Positions 51,501 through 64,000 of a stretch of DNA of 64,000 nucleotides are shown here, piece after piece. The stretch spans positions 591,001 to 655,000 of the forward strand of contig JAUIRK010000097.1 in NCBI GenBank assembly GCA_030549495.1. Reading direction: 5' to 3'. The position numbers and the translations under genes were made by a program. Each line of letters opens with the position of its first letter. Positions within the stretch are counted from its first letter, which is position 1. The DNA is from Nectonema munidae (lineage: Eukaryota; Nematomorpha; Nectonematoida; Nectonematidae). The notes beneath the pieces were generated by a model, which was given only the letters and a program-made list of their open reading frames with translations, ran no database searches and was not told the DNA's origin.

Positions 51501-54500
51501 AACAGAATAGGACTATTGCAAGACTGCATGTCGTAAGAGGCGACTAAAAACATCAATAATAGAGAAATTCTGTATAGTCTCGGAACAGAATAGGACTATT
51601 GCAAGACTGCATGTCGTAAGAGGCGACTAAAAACATCAATAATAGAGAAATTCTGTATAGTCTCGGAACAGAATAGGACTATTGCAAGACTGCATGTCGT
51701 AAGAGGCGACTAAAAACATCAATAATAGAGAAATTCTGTATAGTCTCGGAACAGAATAGGACTATTGCAAGACTGCATGTCGTAAGAGGCGACTAAAAAC
51801 ATCAATAATAGAGAAATTCTGTATAGTCTCGGAACAGAATAGGACTATTGCAAGACTGCATGTCGTAAGAGGCGACTAAAAACATCAATAATAGAGAAAT
51901 TCTGTATAGTCTCGGAACAGAATAGGACTATTGCAAGACTGCATGTCGTAAGAGGCGACTAAAAACATCAATAATAGAGAAATTCTGTATAGTCTCGGAA
52001 CAGAATAGGACTATTGCAAGACTGCATGTCGTAAGAGGCGACTAAAAACATCAATACTAGAGAAATTCTGTATAGTCTCGGAAAAGAATAGGACTATTGC
52101 AAGACTGCATGTCGTAAGAGGCGACTAAAAACATCAATAATAGAGAAATTCCGTATAGTCTCGGAACAGAATAGGACTATTGCATGACCTGCATGTCGTA
52201 AGAGGCGACTAAAAACATGAAATAATTCCGTATAGTCTCGGAACAGAATAGGACTATTGCAAGACTGCATGTCGTAAGAGGCGACAAAAAACATCAATAA
52301 TGGAGAAATTCTGTATAGTCTCGGAAAAGAATAGGACTATTGCAAGACTGCATGTCGTAAGAGGCGACTAAAAACATCAATAATAGAGAAATTCTGTATA
52401 GTCTCGGAACAGAATAGGACTATTGCAAGACTGCATGTCGTAAGAGGCGACTAAAAACATCAATAATAGAGAAATTCTGTATAGTCTCGGAACAGAATAG
52501 GACTATTGCAAGACTGCATGTCGTAAGAGGCGACTAAAAACATCAATAATAGAGAAATTCTGTATAGTCTCGGAACAGAATAGGACTATTGCAAGACTGC
52601 ATGTCGTAAGAGGCGACTAAAAACATCAATAATAGAGAAATTCTGTATAGTCTCGGAACAGAATAGGACTATTGCAAGACTGCATGTCGTAAGAGGCGAC
52701 TAAAAACATCAATAATAGAGAAATTCCGTATAGTCTCGGAACAGAATAGGACTATTGCAAGACCTGCATGTCGTAAGAGGCGACTAAAAACATCAATAAT
52801 AGAGAAATTCTGTATAGTCTCGGAACAGAATAGGACTATTGCAAGACTGCATGTCGTAAGAGGCGACTAAAAACATCAATACTAGAGAAATTCTGTATAG
52901 TCTCGGAAAAGAATAGGACTATTGCAAGACTGCATGTCGTAAGAGGCGACTAAAAACATCAATAATAGAGAAATTCTGTATAGTCTCGGAACAGAATAGG
53001 ACTATTGCAAGACTGCATGTCGTAAGAGGCGACTAAAAACATCAATACTAGAGAAATTCTGTATAGTCTCGGAAAAGAATAGGACTATTGCAAGACTGCA
53101 TGTCGTAAGAGGCGACTAAAAACATCAATAATAAAAATTCCGTATAGTCTCGGAACAGAATAGGACTATTGCAAGACCTGCATGTCGTAAGAGGCGACTA
53201 AAAACATCAATAATAGAGAAATTCCGTATAGTCTCGGAACAGAATAGGACTATTGCAAGACCTGCATGTCGTAAGAGGCGACTAAAAACATCAATAATAG
53301 AGAAATTCTGTATAGTCTCGGAACAGAATAGGACTATTGCAAGACTGCATGTCGTAAGAGGCGACTAAAAACATCAATAATAAATTCTGTATAGTCTCGA
53401 AACAGAATAGGACTATTGCATGACCTGCATGTCGTAAGAGGCGACTAAAACCTGAAATAATTCCGTATAGTCTCGGAACAGAATAGGACTATTACATGAC
53501 CTGTATGTCGTAAGAGGCGACTAAAAACATGAAATAATTCCGTATAGTCTCGGAACAGAATAGGACTATTGCAAGACTGCATGTCGTAAGAGGCGACTAA
53601 AAACATCAATAATAGAGAAATTCTGTATAGTCTCGGAACAGAATAGGACTATTGCAAGACTGCATGTCGTAAGAGGCGACTAAAAACATCAATAATAGAG
53701 AAATTCCGTATAGTCTCGGAACAGAATAGGACTATTGCAAGACCTGCATGTCGTAAGAGGCGACTAAAAACATCAATAATAGAGAAATTCCGTATAGTCT
53801 CGGAACAGAATAGGACTATTGCAAGACTGCATGTCGTAAGAGGCGACTAAAAACATCAATAATAGAGAAATTCCGTATAGTCTCGGAACAGAATAGGACT
53901 ATTACATGACCTGTATGTCGTAAGAGGCGACTAAAAACATGAAATAATTCCGTATAGTCTCGGAACAGAATAGGACTATTGCAAGACTGCATGTCGTAAG
54001 AGGCGACTAAAAACATCAATAATAGAGAAATTCCGTATAGTCTCGGAACAGAATAGGACTATTGCAAGACTGCATGTCGTAAGAGGCGACTAAAAACATC
54101 AATAATAGAGAAATTCCGTATAGTCTCGGAACAGAATAGGACTATTGCATGACCTGCATGTCGTAAGAGGCGACTAAAAACATGAAATAATTCTGTATAG
54201 TCTCGGAACAGAATAGGACTATTGCAAGACTGCATGTCGTAAGAGGCGACTAAAAACATCAATAATAAAAATTCCGTATAGTCTCGGAACAGAATAGGAC
54301 TATTGCATGACCTGCATGTCGTAAGAGGCGACTAAAAACATGAAATAATTCTGTATAGTCTCGGAACAGAATAGGACTATTGCATGACCTGCATGTCGTA
54401 AGAGGCGACTAAAAACATGAAATAATTCCGTATAGTCTCGGAACAGAATAGGACTATTGCATGACCTGCATGTCGTAAGAGGCGACTAAAAACATGAAAT

Positions 54501-57500
54501 AATTCTGTATAGTCTCGGAACAGAATAGGACTATTGCATGACCTGCATGTCGTAAGAGGCGACTAAAAACATGAAATAATTCCGTATAGTCTCGGAACAG
54601 AATAGGACTATTGCAAGACTGCATGTCGTAAGAGGCGACTAAAAACATCAATAATAGAGAAATTCCGTATAGTCTCGGAACAGAATAGGACTATTGCAAG
54701 ACCTGCATGTCGTAAGAGGCGACTAAAAACATCAATAATAGAGAAATTCCGTATAGTCTCGGAACAGAATAGGACTATTGCAAGACTGTATGTCGTAAGA
54801 GGCGACTAAAAACATCAATAATAAAAATTCCGTATAGTCTCGGAACAGAATAGGACTATTGCAAGACCTGCATGTCGTAAGAGGCGACTAAAAACATCAA
54901 AATAAATTCCGTATAGTCTCGGAACAGAATAGGACTATTGCAAGACCTGCATGTCGTAAGAGGCGACTAAAAACATCAAAATAGAGAAATTCCGTATAGT
55001 CTCGGAACAGAATAGGACTATTGCAAGACCTGCATGTCGTAAGAGGCGACTAAAAACATCAATAATAGAGAAATTCCGTATAGTCTCGGAACAGAATAGG
55101 ACTATTGCAAGACCTGCATGTCGTAAGAGGCGACTAAAAACATCAATACTAGAGAAATTCCGTATAGTCTCGGAACAGAATAGGACTATTGCAAGACTGC
55201 ATGTCGTAAGAGGCGACTAAAAACATCAATAATAGAGAAATTCCGTATAGTCTCGGAACAGAATAGGACTATTGCAAGACTGCATGTCGTAAGAGGCGAC
55301 TAAAAACATCAATAATAGAAAATTCCGTATAGTCTCGGAACAGAATAGGACTATTGCAAGACCTGCATGTCGTAAGAGGCGACTAAAAACATCAATACTA
55401 GAGTAATTCTGTATAGTCTCGGAAAAGAATAGGACTATTGCAAGACTGCATGTCGTAAGAGGCGACTAAAAACATCAAAATAAAAATTCCGTATAGTCTC
55501 GGAACAGAATAGGACTATTGCAAGACCTGCATGTCGTAAGAGGCGACTAAAAACATCAATAATAGAGAAATTCCGTATAGTCTCGGAACAGAATAGGACT
55601 ATTGCAAGACCTGCATGTCGTAAGAGGCGACTAAAAACATCAATAATGGAATTCCGTATAGTCTCGGAAAAGAATAGGACTATTGCAAGACTGCATGTCG
55701 TAAGAGGCGACTAAAAACATCAAAATAAAAATTCCGTATAGTCTCGGAACAGAATAGGACTATTGCAAGACCTGCATGTCGTAAGAGGCGACTAAAAACA
55801 TCAATAATAAAATTCCGTATAGTCTCGGAACAGAATAGGACTATTGCAAGACTGCATGTCGTAAGAGGCGACTAAAAACATCAATAATAAGAAATTCCGT
55901 ATAGTCTCGGAACAGAATAGGACTATTGCAAGACCTGCATGTCGTAAGAGGCGACTAAAAACATCAATAATAAAAATTCCGTATAGTCTCGGAACAGAAT
56001 AGGACTATTGCAAGACTGCATGTCGTAAGTGGCGACTAAAAACATCAAAATAGAGAAATTCCGTATAGTCTCGGAACAGAATAGGACTATTGCAAGACCT
56101 GCATGTCGTAAGAGGCGACTAAAAACATCAATAATAGAGAAATTCCGTATAGTCTCGGAACAGAATAGGACTATTGCAAGACCTGCATGTCGTAAGAGGC
56201 GACTAAAAACATCAAAATGAGAAATTCCGTATAGTCTCGGAACAGAATAGGACTATTGCAAGACCTGCATGTCGTAAGAGGCGACTAAAAACATCAATAC
56301 TAGAGAAATTCCGTATAGTCTCGGAAAAGAATAGGACTATTGCAAGACTGCATGTCGTAAGAGGCGACTAAAAACATCAATAATAAAATTCCGTATAGTC
56401 TCGGAACAGAATAGGACTATTGCAAGACCTGCATGTCGTAAGAGGCGACTAAAAACATCAATAATAGAGAAATTCCGTATAGTCTCGGAACAGAATAGGA
56501 CTATTGCAAGACCTGCATGTCGTAAGAGGCGACTAAAAACATCAATAATAGAGAAATTCCGTATAGTCTCGGAACAGAATAGGACTATTGCATGACCTGC
56601 ATGTCGTAAGAGGCGACTAAAAACATCAAAATAAAAAATTCCGTATAGTCTCGGAACAGAATAGGACTATTGCAAGACTGCATGTCGTAAGAGGCGACTA
56701 AAAACATCAATAATAGAAAATTCCGTATAGTCTCGGAACAGAATAGGACTATTGCATGACCTGCATGTCGTAAGAGGCGACTAAAAACATCAATAATAGA
56801 GAAATTCCGTATAGTCTCGGAACAGAATAGGACTATTGCAAGACCTGCATGTCGTAAGAGGCGACTAAAAACATCAAAATAAAAATTCCGTATAGTCTCG
56901 GAACAGAATAGGACTATTGCAAGACCTGCATGTCGTAAGAGGCGACTAAAAACATCAAAATGGAATTCCGTATAGTCTCGGAACAGAATAGGACTATTGC
57001 AAGACCTGCATGTCGTAAGAGGCGACTAAAAACATCAATACTAGAGAAATTCCGTATAGTCTCGGAAAAGAATAGGACTATTGCAAGACCTGCATGTCGT
57101 AAGAGGCGACTAAAAACATCAAAATAAAAATTCCGTATAGTCTCGGAACAGAATAGGACTATTGCATGACCTGCATGTCGTAAGAGGCGACTAAAAACAT
57201 CAAACTAGAGTAATTCCGTATAGTCTCGGAAAAGAATAGGACTATTGCAAGACTGCATGTCGTAAGAGGCGACTAAAAACATCAATAATAGAAAATTCCG
57301 TATAGTCTCGGAACAGAATAGGACTATTGCATGACCTGCATGTCGTAAGAGGCGACTAAAAACATCAATAATAGAGAAATTCCGTATAGTCTCGGAACAG
57401 AATAGGACTATTGCAAGACCTGCATGTCGTAAGAGGCGACTAAAAACATCAATAATGAAATTCCGTATAGTCTCGGAACAGAATAGGACTATTGCATGAC

Positions 57501-60500
57501 CTGCATGTCGTAAGAGGCGACTAAAAACATCAAAATGAAATTCCGTATAGTCTCGGAACAGAATAGGACTATTGCATGACCTGCATGTCGTAAGAGGCGA
57601 CTAAAAACATCAAAATAAATTCCGTATAGTCTCGGAACAGAATAGGACTATTGCATGACCTGCATGTCGTAAGAGGCGACTAAAAACATGAAATAGAGAA
57701 ATTCCGTATAGTCTCGGAACAGAATAGGACTATTGCATGACCTGCATGTCGTAAGAGGCGACTAAAAACACAAAATAATTCCGTATAGTCTCGGAACAGA
57801 ATAGGACTATTGCATGACCTGCATGTCGTAAGAGGCGACTAAAAACACAAAATAATTCCGTATAGTCTCGGAACAGAATAGGACTATTGCATGACCTGCA
57901 TGTCGTAAGAGGCGACTAAAAACATGAAATAATTCCGTATAGTCTCGGAACAGAATAGGACTATTGCATGACCTGCATGTCGTAAGAGGCGACTAAAAAC
58001 ATCAATACTAGAAAAATTCCGTATAGTCTCGGAAAAGAATAGGACTATTGCAAGACTGCATGTCGTAAGAGGCGACTAAAAACATCAAAATAGAAATTCC
58101 GTATAGTCTCGGAACAGAATAGGACTATTGCATGACCTGCATGTCGTAAGAGGCGACTAAAAACTCTAAATAATTCCGTATAGTCTCGGAAAAGAATAGG
58201 ACTATTGCATGACCAGCATGTCGTAAGAGGCGACTAAAAACATCAATAATAAAAATTCCGTATAGTCTCGGAACAGAATAGGACTATTGCATGACCTGCA
58301 TGTCGTAAGAGGCGACTAAAAACATCAATAATAGAAAAATTCCGTATAGTCTCGGAACAGAATAGGACTATTGCAAGACCTGCATGTCGTAAGAGGCGAC
58401 TAAAAACATCAATAATAGAGAAATTCCGTATAGTCTCGGAACAGAATAGGACTATTGCATGACCTGCATGTCGTAAGAGGCGACTAAAAACATCAAAATA
58501 AAAATTCCGTATAGTCTCGGAACAGAATAGGACTATTGCATGACCTGCATGTCGTAAGAGGCGACTAAAAACATCAATAATAAGAAATTCCGTATAGTCT
58601 CGGAACAGAATAGGACTATTGCAAGACCTGCATGTCGTAAGAGGCGACTAAAAACATCAAACTAAGTAATTCCGTATAGTCTCGGAAAAGAATAGGACTA
58701 TTGCAAGACTGCATGTCGTAAGAGGCGACTAAAAACATCAATAATAGAGAAATTCCGTATAGTCTCGGAACAGAATAGGACTATTGCATGACCTGCATGT
58801 CGTAAGAGGCGACTAAAAACATCAATACTAGAGTAATTCCGTATAGTCTCGGAAAAGAATAGGACTATTGCATAGACTGCATGTCGTAAGAGGCGACTAA
58901 AAACATCAATACTAGAAAAATTCCGTATAGTCTCGGAACAGAATAGGACTATTGCAAGACCTGCATGTCGTAAGAGGCGACTAAAAACATCAATAATGAA
59001 ATTCCGTATAGTCTCGGAACAGAATAGGACTATTGCAAGACCTGCATGTCGTAAGAGGCGACTAAAAACATCAATAATAAAAATTCCGTATAGTCTCGGA
59101 ACAGAATAGGACTATTGCAAGACCTGCATGTCGTAAGAGGCGACTAAAAACATCAAAATGAAATTCCGTATAGTCTCGGAACAGAATAGGACTATTGCAT
59201 GACCTGCATGTCGTAAGAGGCGACTAAAAACATCAATAATAGAAAATTCCGTATAGTCTCGGAACAGAATAGGACTATTGCAAGACCTGCATGTCGTAAG
59301 AGGCGACTAAAAACATCAATAATAAAATTCCGTATAGTCTCGGAACAGAATAGGACTATTGCATGACCTGCATGTCGTAAGAGGCGACTAAAAACATCAA
59401 TAATGAATTCCGTATAGTCTCGGAACAGAATAGGACTATTGCATGACCTGCATGTCGTAAGAGGCGACTAAAAACATCAATAATAGAGAAATTCCGTATA
59501 GTCTCGGAACAGAATAGGACTATTGCATGACCTGCATGTCGTAAGAGGCGACTAAAAACATCAAAATAGAATTCCGTATAGTCTCGGAACAGAATAGGAC
59601 TATTGCATGACCTGCATGTCGTAAGAGGCGACTAAAAACATCAATAATAGAAAATTCCGTATAGTCTCGGAACAGAATAGGACTATTGCAAGACCTGCAT
59701 GTCGTAAGAGGCGACTAAAAACATCAAACTAGAGAAATTCCGTATAGTCTCGGAAAAGAATAGGACTATTGCAAGACTGCATGTCGTAAGAGGCGACTAA
59801 AAACATCAAAATAGAAATTCCGTATAGTCTCGGAACAGAATAGGACTATTGCATGACCTGCATGTCGTAAGAGGCGACTAAAAACATCAATAATAGAGAA
59901 ATTCCGTATAGTCTCGGAACAGAATAGGACTATTGCAAGACCTGCATGTCGTAAGAGGCGACTAAAAACATCAAAATAAATTCCGTATAGTCTCGGAACA
60001 GAATAGGACTATTGCAAGACCTGCATGTCGTAAGAGGCGACTAAAAACATCAATAATAGAGAAATTCCGTATAGTCTCGGAACAGAATAGGACTATTGCA
60101 AGACCTGCATGTCGTAAGAGGCGACTAAAAACATCAAAATAAATTCCGTATAGTCTCGGAACAGAATAGGACTATTGCAAGACCTGCATGTCGTAAGAGG
60201 CGACTAAAAACATCAAAATAATTCCGTATAGTCTCGGAACAGAATAGGACTATTGCATGACCTGCATGTCGTAAGAGGCGACTAAAAACATCAATAATAA
60301 AAATTCCGTATAGTCTCGGAACAGAATAGGACTATTGCATGACCTGCATGTCGTAAGAGGCGACTAAAAACATCAAAATAAGAAATTCCGTATAGTCTCG
60401 GAACAGAATAGGACTATTGCAAGACTGCATGTCGTAAGAGGCGACTAAAAACATCAATAATAGAGAAATTCCGTATAGTCTCGAAACAGAATAGGACTAT

Positions 60501-63500
60501 TGCAAGACCTGCATGTCGTAAGAGGCGACTAAAAACATCAAAATAGAGAAATTCCGTATAGTCTCGGAACAGAATAGGACTATTGCAAGACCTGTATGTC
60601 GTAAGAGGCGACTAAAAACATCAATAATAGAGAATTCCGTATAGTCTCGGAACAGAATAGGACTATTGCATGACCTGCATGTCGTAAGAGGCGACTAAAA
60701 ACATGAAATAATTCCGTATAGTCTCGGAACAGAATAGGACTATTGCAAGACCTGCATGTCGTAAGAGGCGACTAAAAACATCAATAATAAAAATTCCGTA
60801 TAGTCTCGGAACAGAATAGGACTATTGCAAGACCTGCATGTCGTAAGAGGCGACTAAAAACATCAAAATAGAAATTCCGTATAGTCTCGGAACAGAATAG
60901 GACTATTGCAAGACCTGCATGTCGTAAGAGGCGACTAAAAACATCAAACTAGAGTAATTCCGTATAGTCTCGGAACAGAATAGGACTATTGCATGACCTG
61001 CATGTCGTAAGAGGCGACTAAAAACATCAATAATAGAGAATTCCGTATAGTCTCGGAACAGAATAGGACTATTGCAAGACTGCATGTCGTAAGAGGCGAC
61101 TAAAAACATCAATAATAAAAATTCCGTATAGTCTCGGAACAGAATAGGACTATTGCATGACCTGCATGTCGTAAGAGGCGACTAAAAACACAAACTAGAG
61201 TAATTCCGTATAGTCTCGGAAAAGAATAGGACTATTGCAAGACTGCATGTCGTAAGAGGCGACTAAAAACATCAATAATAGAAAATTCCGTATAGTCTCG
61301 GAACAGAATAGGACTATTGCATGACCTGCATGTCGTAAGAGGCGACTAAAAACATCAAAATAAGAAATTCCGTATAGTCTCGGAACAGAATAGGACTATT
61401 GCATGACCTGCATGTCGTAAGAGGCGACTAAAAACATCAATAATGGAGAAATTCCGTATAGTCTCGGAAAAGAATAGGACTATTGCAAGACCTGCATGTC
61501 GTAAGAGGCGACTAAAAACATCAAAATAGAAATTCCGTATAGTCTCGGAACAGAATAGGACTATTGCAAGACCTGCATGTCGTAAGAGGCGACTAAAAAC
61601 ATCAATAATAGAGAAATTCCGTATAGTCTCGGAACAGAATAGGACTATTGCAAGACCTGCATGTCGTAAGAGGCGACTAAAAACATCAATAATAAAATTC
61701 CGTATAGTCTCGGAACAGAATAGGACTATTGCATGACCTGCATGTCGTAAGAGGCGACTAAAAACATCAATAATAGAGAAATTCCGTATAGTCTCGGAAC
61801 AGAATAGGACTATTGCAAGACCTGCATGTCGTAAGAGGCGACTAAAAACATCAAAATAAAAATTCCGTATAGTCTCGGAACAGAATAGGACTATTGCAAG
61901 ACCTGCATGTCGTAAGAGGCGACTAAAAACATCAAAATAGAAAATTCCGTATAGTCTCGGAACAGAATAGGACTATTGCATGACCTGCATGTCGTAAGAG
62001 GCGACTAAAAACATCAATAATAGAGAAATTCCGTATAGTCTCGGAACAGAATAGGACTATTGCATGACCTGCATGTCGTAAGAGGCGACTAAAAACATAA
62101 TACTAGAAAAATTCCGTATAGTCTCGGAAAAGAATAGGACTATTGCAAGACTGCATGTCGTAAGAGGCGACTAAAAACATCAAAATAAATTCCGTATAGT
62201 CTCGGAACAGAATAGGACTATTGCATGACCTGCATGTCGTAAGAGGCGACTAAAAACATCAAACTAGAGTAATTCCGTATAGTCTCGGAAAAGAATAGGA
62301 CTATTGCAAGACCTGCATGTCGTAAGAGGCGACTAAAAACATCAATAATAAAAATTCCGTATAGTCTCGGAACAGAATAGGACTATTGCAAGACCTGCAT
62401 GTCGTAAGAGGCGACTAAAAACATCAAAATAAAAAATTCCGTATAGTCTCGGAACAGAATAGGACTATTGCAAGACCTGCATGTCGTAAGAGGCGACTAA
62501 AAACATCAAAATAAAATTCCGTATAGTCTCGGAACAGAATAGGACTATTGCATGACTGCATGTCGTAAGAGGCGACTAAAAACATCAAAATAAAATTCCG
62601 TATAGTCTCGGAACAGAATAGGACTATTGCAAGACTGCATGTCGTAAGAGGCGACTAAAAACATCAATAATAGAGAAATTCCGTATAGTCTCGGAACAGA
62701 ATAGGACTATTGCATGACCTGCATGTCGTAAGAGGCGACTAAAAACATCAATAATAGAGAAATTCCGTATAGTCTCGGAACAGAATAGGACTATTGCAAG
62801 ACCTGCATGTCGTAAGAGGCGACTAAAAACATCAAACTAGAGAAATTCCGTATAGTCTCGGAAAAGAATAGGACTATTGCAAGACCTGCATGTCGTAAGA
62901 GGCGACTAAAAACATCAATAATAGAGAAATTCCGTATAGTCTCGGAACAGAATAGGACTATTGCAAGACTGCATGTCGTAAGAGGCGACTAAAAACATCA
63001 ATACTAGAGAAATTCCGTATAGTCTCGGAAAAGAATAGGACTATTGCAAGACCTGCATGTCGTAAGAGGCGACTAAAAACATCAATAATAAGAAATTCCG
63101 TATAGTCTCGGAACAGAATAGGACTATTGCAAGACCTGCATGTCGTAAGAGGCGACTAAAAACATCAATAATAGAGAAATTCCGTATAGTCTCGGAACAG
63201 AATAGGACTATTGCAAGACCTGCATGTCGTAAGAGGCGACTAAAAACATCAATAATAGAGAAATTCCGTATAGTCTCGGAACAGAATAGGACTATTGCAA
63301 GACCTGCATGTCGTAAGAGGCGACTAAAAACATCAATAATAAGAAATTCCGTATAGTCTCGGAACAGAATAGGACTATTGCATGACCTGCATGTCGTAAG
63401 AGGCGACTAAAAACATCTATAATAGAGAAATTCCGTATAGTCTCGGAACAGAATAGGACTATTGCATGACCTGCATGTCGTAAGAGGCGACTAAAAACAT

Positions 63501-64000
63501 CAATAATAGAAAATTCCGTATAGTCTCGGAACAGAATAGGACTATTGCAAGACCTGCATGTCGTAAGAGGCGACTAAAAACATCAAAATAAGAAATTCCG
63601 TATAGTCTCGGAACAGAATAGGACTATTGCAAGACCTGCATGTCGTAAGAGGCGACTAAAAACATCAAAATAAAATTCCGTATAGTCTCGGAACAGAATA
63701 GGACTATTGCAAGACTGCATGTCGTAAGAGGCGACTAAAAACATCAATAATAAAAATTCCGTATAGTCTCGGAACAGAATAGGACTATTGCAAGACCTGC
63801 ATGTCGTAAGAGGCGACTAAAAACATCAATAATAAGAAATTCCGTATAGTCTCGGAACAGAATAGGACTATTGCAAGACCTGCATGTCGTAAGAGGCGAC
63901 TAAAAACATCAAACTAGAGAAATTCCGTATAGTCTCGGAAAAGAATAGGACTATTGCAAGACCTGCATGTCGTAAGAGGCGACTAAAAACATCAATAATA
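48508..64000. repeat. Satellite DNA, 83-bp unit, about 190 copies, runs off the window
   Basis: Head-to-tail units. The conserved core runs from TTC(T/C)GTATAGTCTCGGAACAG through AATAGGACTATTGCA to GTCGTAAGAGGCGAC and TAAAAACAT. From 48508 to about 52150 the units are almost all 83 bp (about 44 copies), with TTCTGTATAG and AAGACTGCATG. From about 52150 onward TTCCGTATAG and GACCTGCATG spread, and units vary from about 76 to 85 bp because an A/T linker between AAAAACAT and TTCCG expands and contracts. The core holds two short inverted repeats: GTCG…CGAC and TAGTC…GACTA. Short open frames through the array only repeat the monomer and are not genes. Confidence 0.97.

Noticed and set aside
52094-61112. 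Repeated short minus-strand open frames (about 65 codons, 'VFSRLLRHA' peptides) in the satellite
   Set aside because: They arise only because certain unit combinations lack stops. The period is not a multiple of three and the peptide just repeats the monomer.
48508-64000. CRISPR-like array
   Set aside because: Units are tandem copies of one 83-bp sequence with no unique spacers, in an animal genome. It is a satellite.

Overview
The window looks like nuclear DNA of an invertebrate animal. It is strongly AT-rich, has a spliced merlin (NF2-type FERM) gene with GT-AG introns of about 1 to 2.6 kb, and is crowded with eukaryotic transposons (hAT, Tigger/pogo, piggyBac-like, RTE-like LINE, tRNA-derived SINE). 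It ends in more than 15 kb of satellite DNA. I lean towards an arthropod-like genome but cannot name the species.

Layout. 1-1.6 kb: the last two exons (+) of an unrecognised Ser/Pro-rich protein. 2-8.3 kb: repeats, namely a complete SINE with target-site duplication, an old direct duplication with a broken minus-strand LINE between its copies, a short tandem repeat, a fold-back MITE, a SINE tail and a decayed LINE end. 8.3-10.9 kb: intergenic. 10.9-25.0 kb: merlin, seven coding exons encoding 658 residues. A palindrome lies in its intron 2, and a reverse-complement copy of the exon 3 acceptor region lies in intron 6. 25.4-26.9 kb: relic of a hAT-related transposase. 27.0-31.3 kb: a piggyBac-like fold-back and a small hAT element that holds another hAT MITE and a 2.6 kb Tigger. 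32-36.4 kb: exon-like islands, three on the minus strand and one on the plus strand. 37.6-42.9 kb: a four-part nest in which a small hAT element was hit by a 5.16 kb divergent hAT-like transposon, itself hit by a hAT MITE and a 2.0 kb LINE. 47.1-48.0 kb: an intact single-exon gene for a secreted or single-pass membrane protein with acidic and Lys-rich tracts. 48.5-64.0 kb: an 83-bp satellite, about 190 units, running off the window.

The genes show no common pathway. Most structure comes from repeated transposition. The most unusual items are the inverted copy of a merlin splice-acceptor region inside the same gene, the divergent hAT-like transposase lineage (one element with clear ends plus an older relative), and the satellite with a conserved core and an elastic A/T linker. 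Splice sites, products and family names come from reading by eye; no database search was run.
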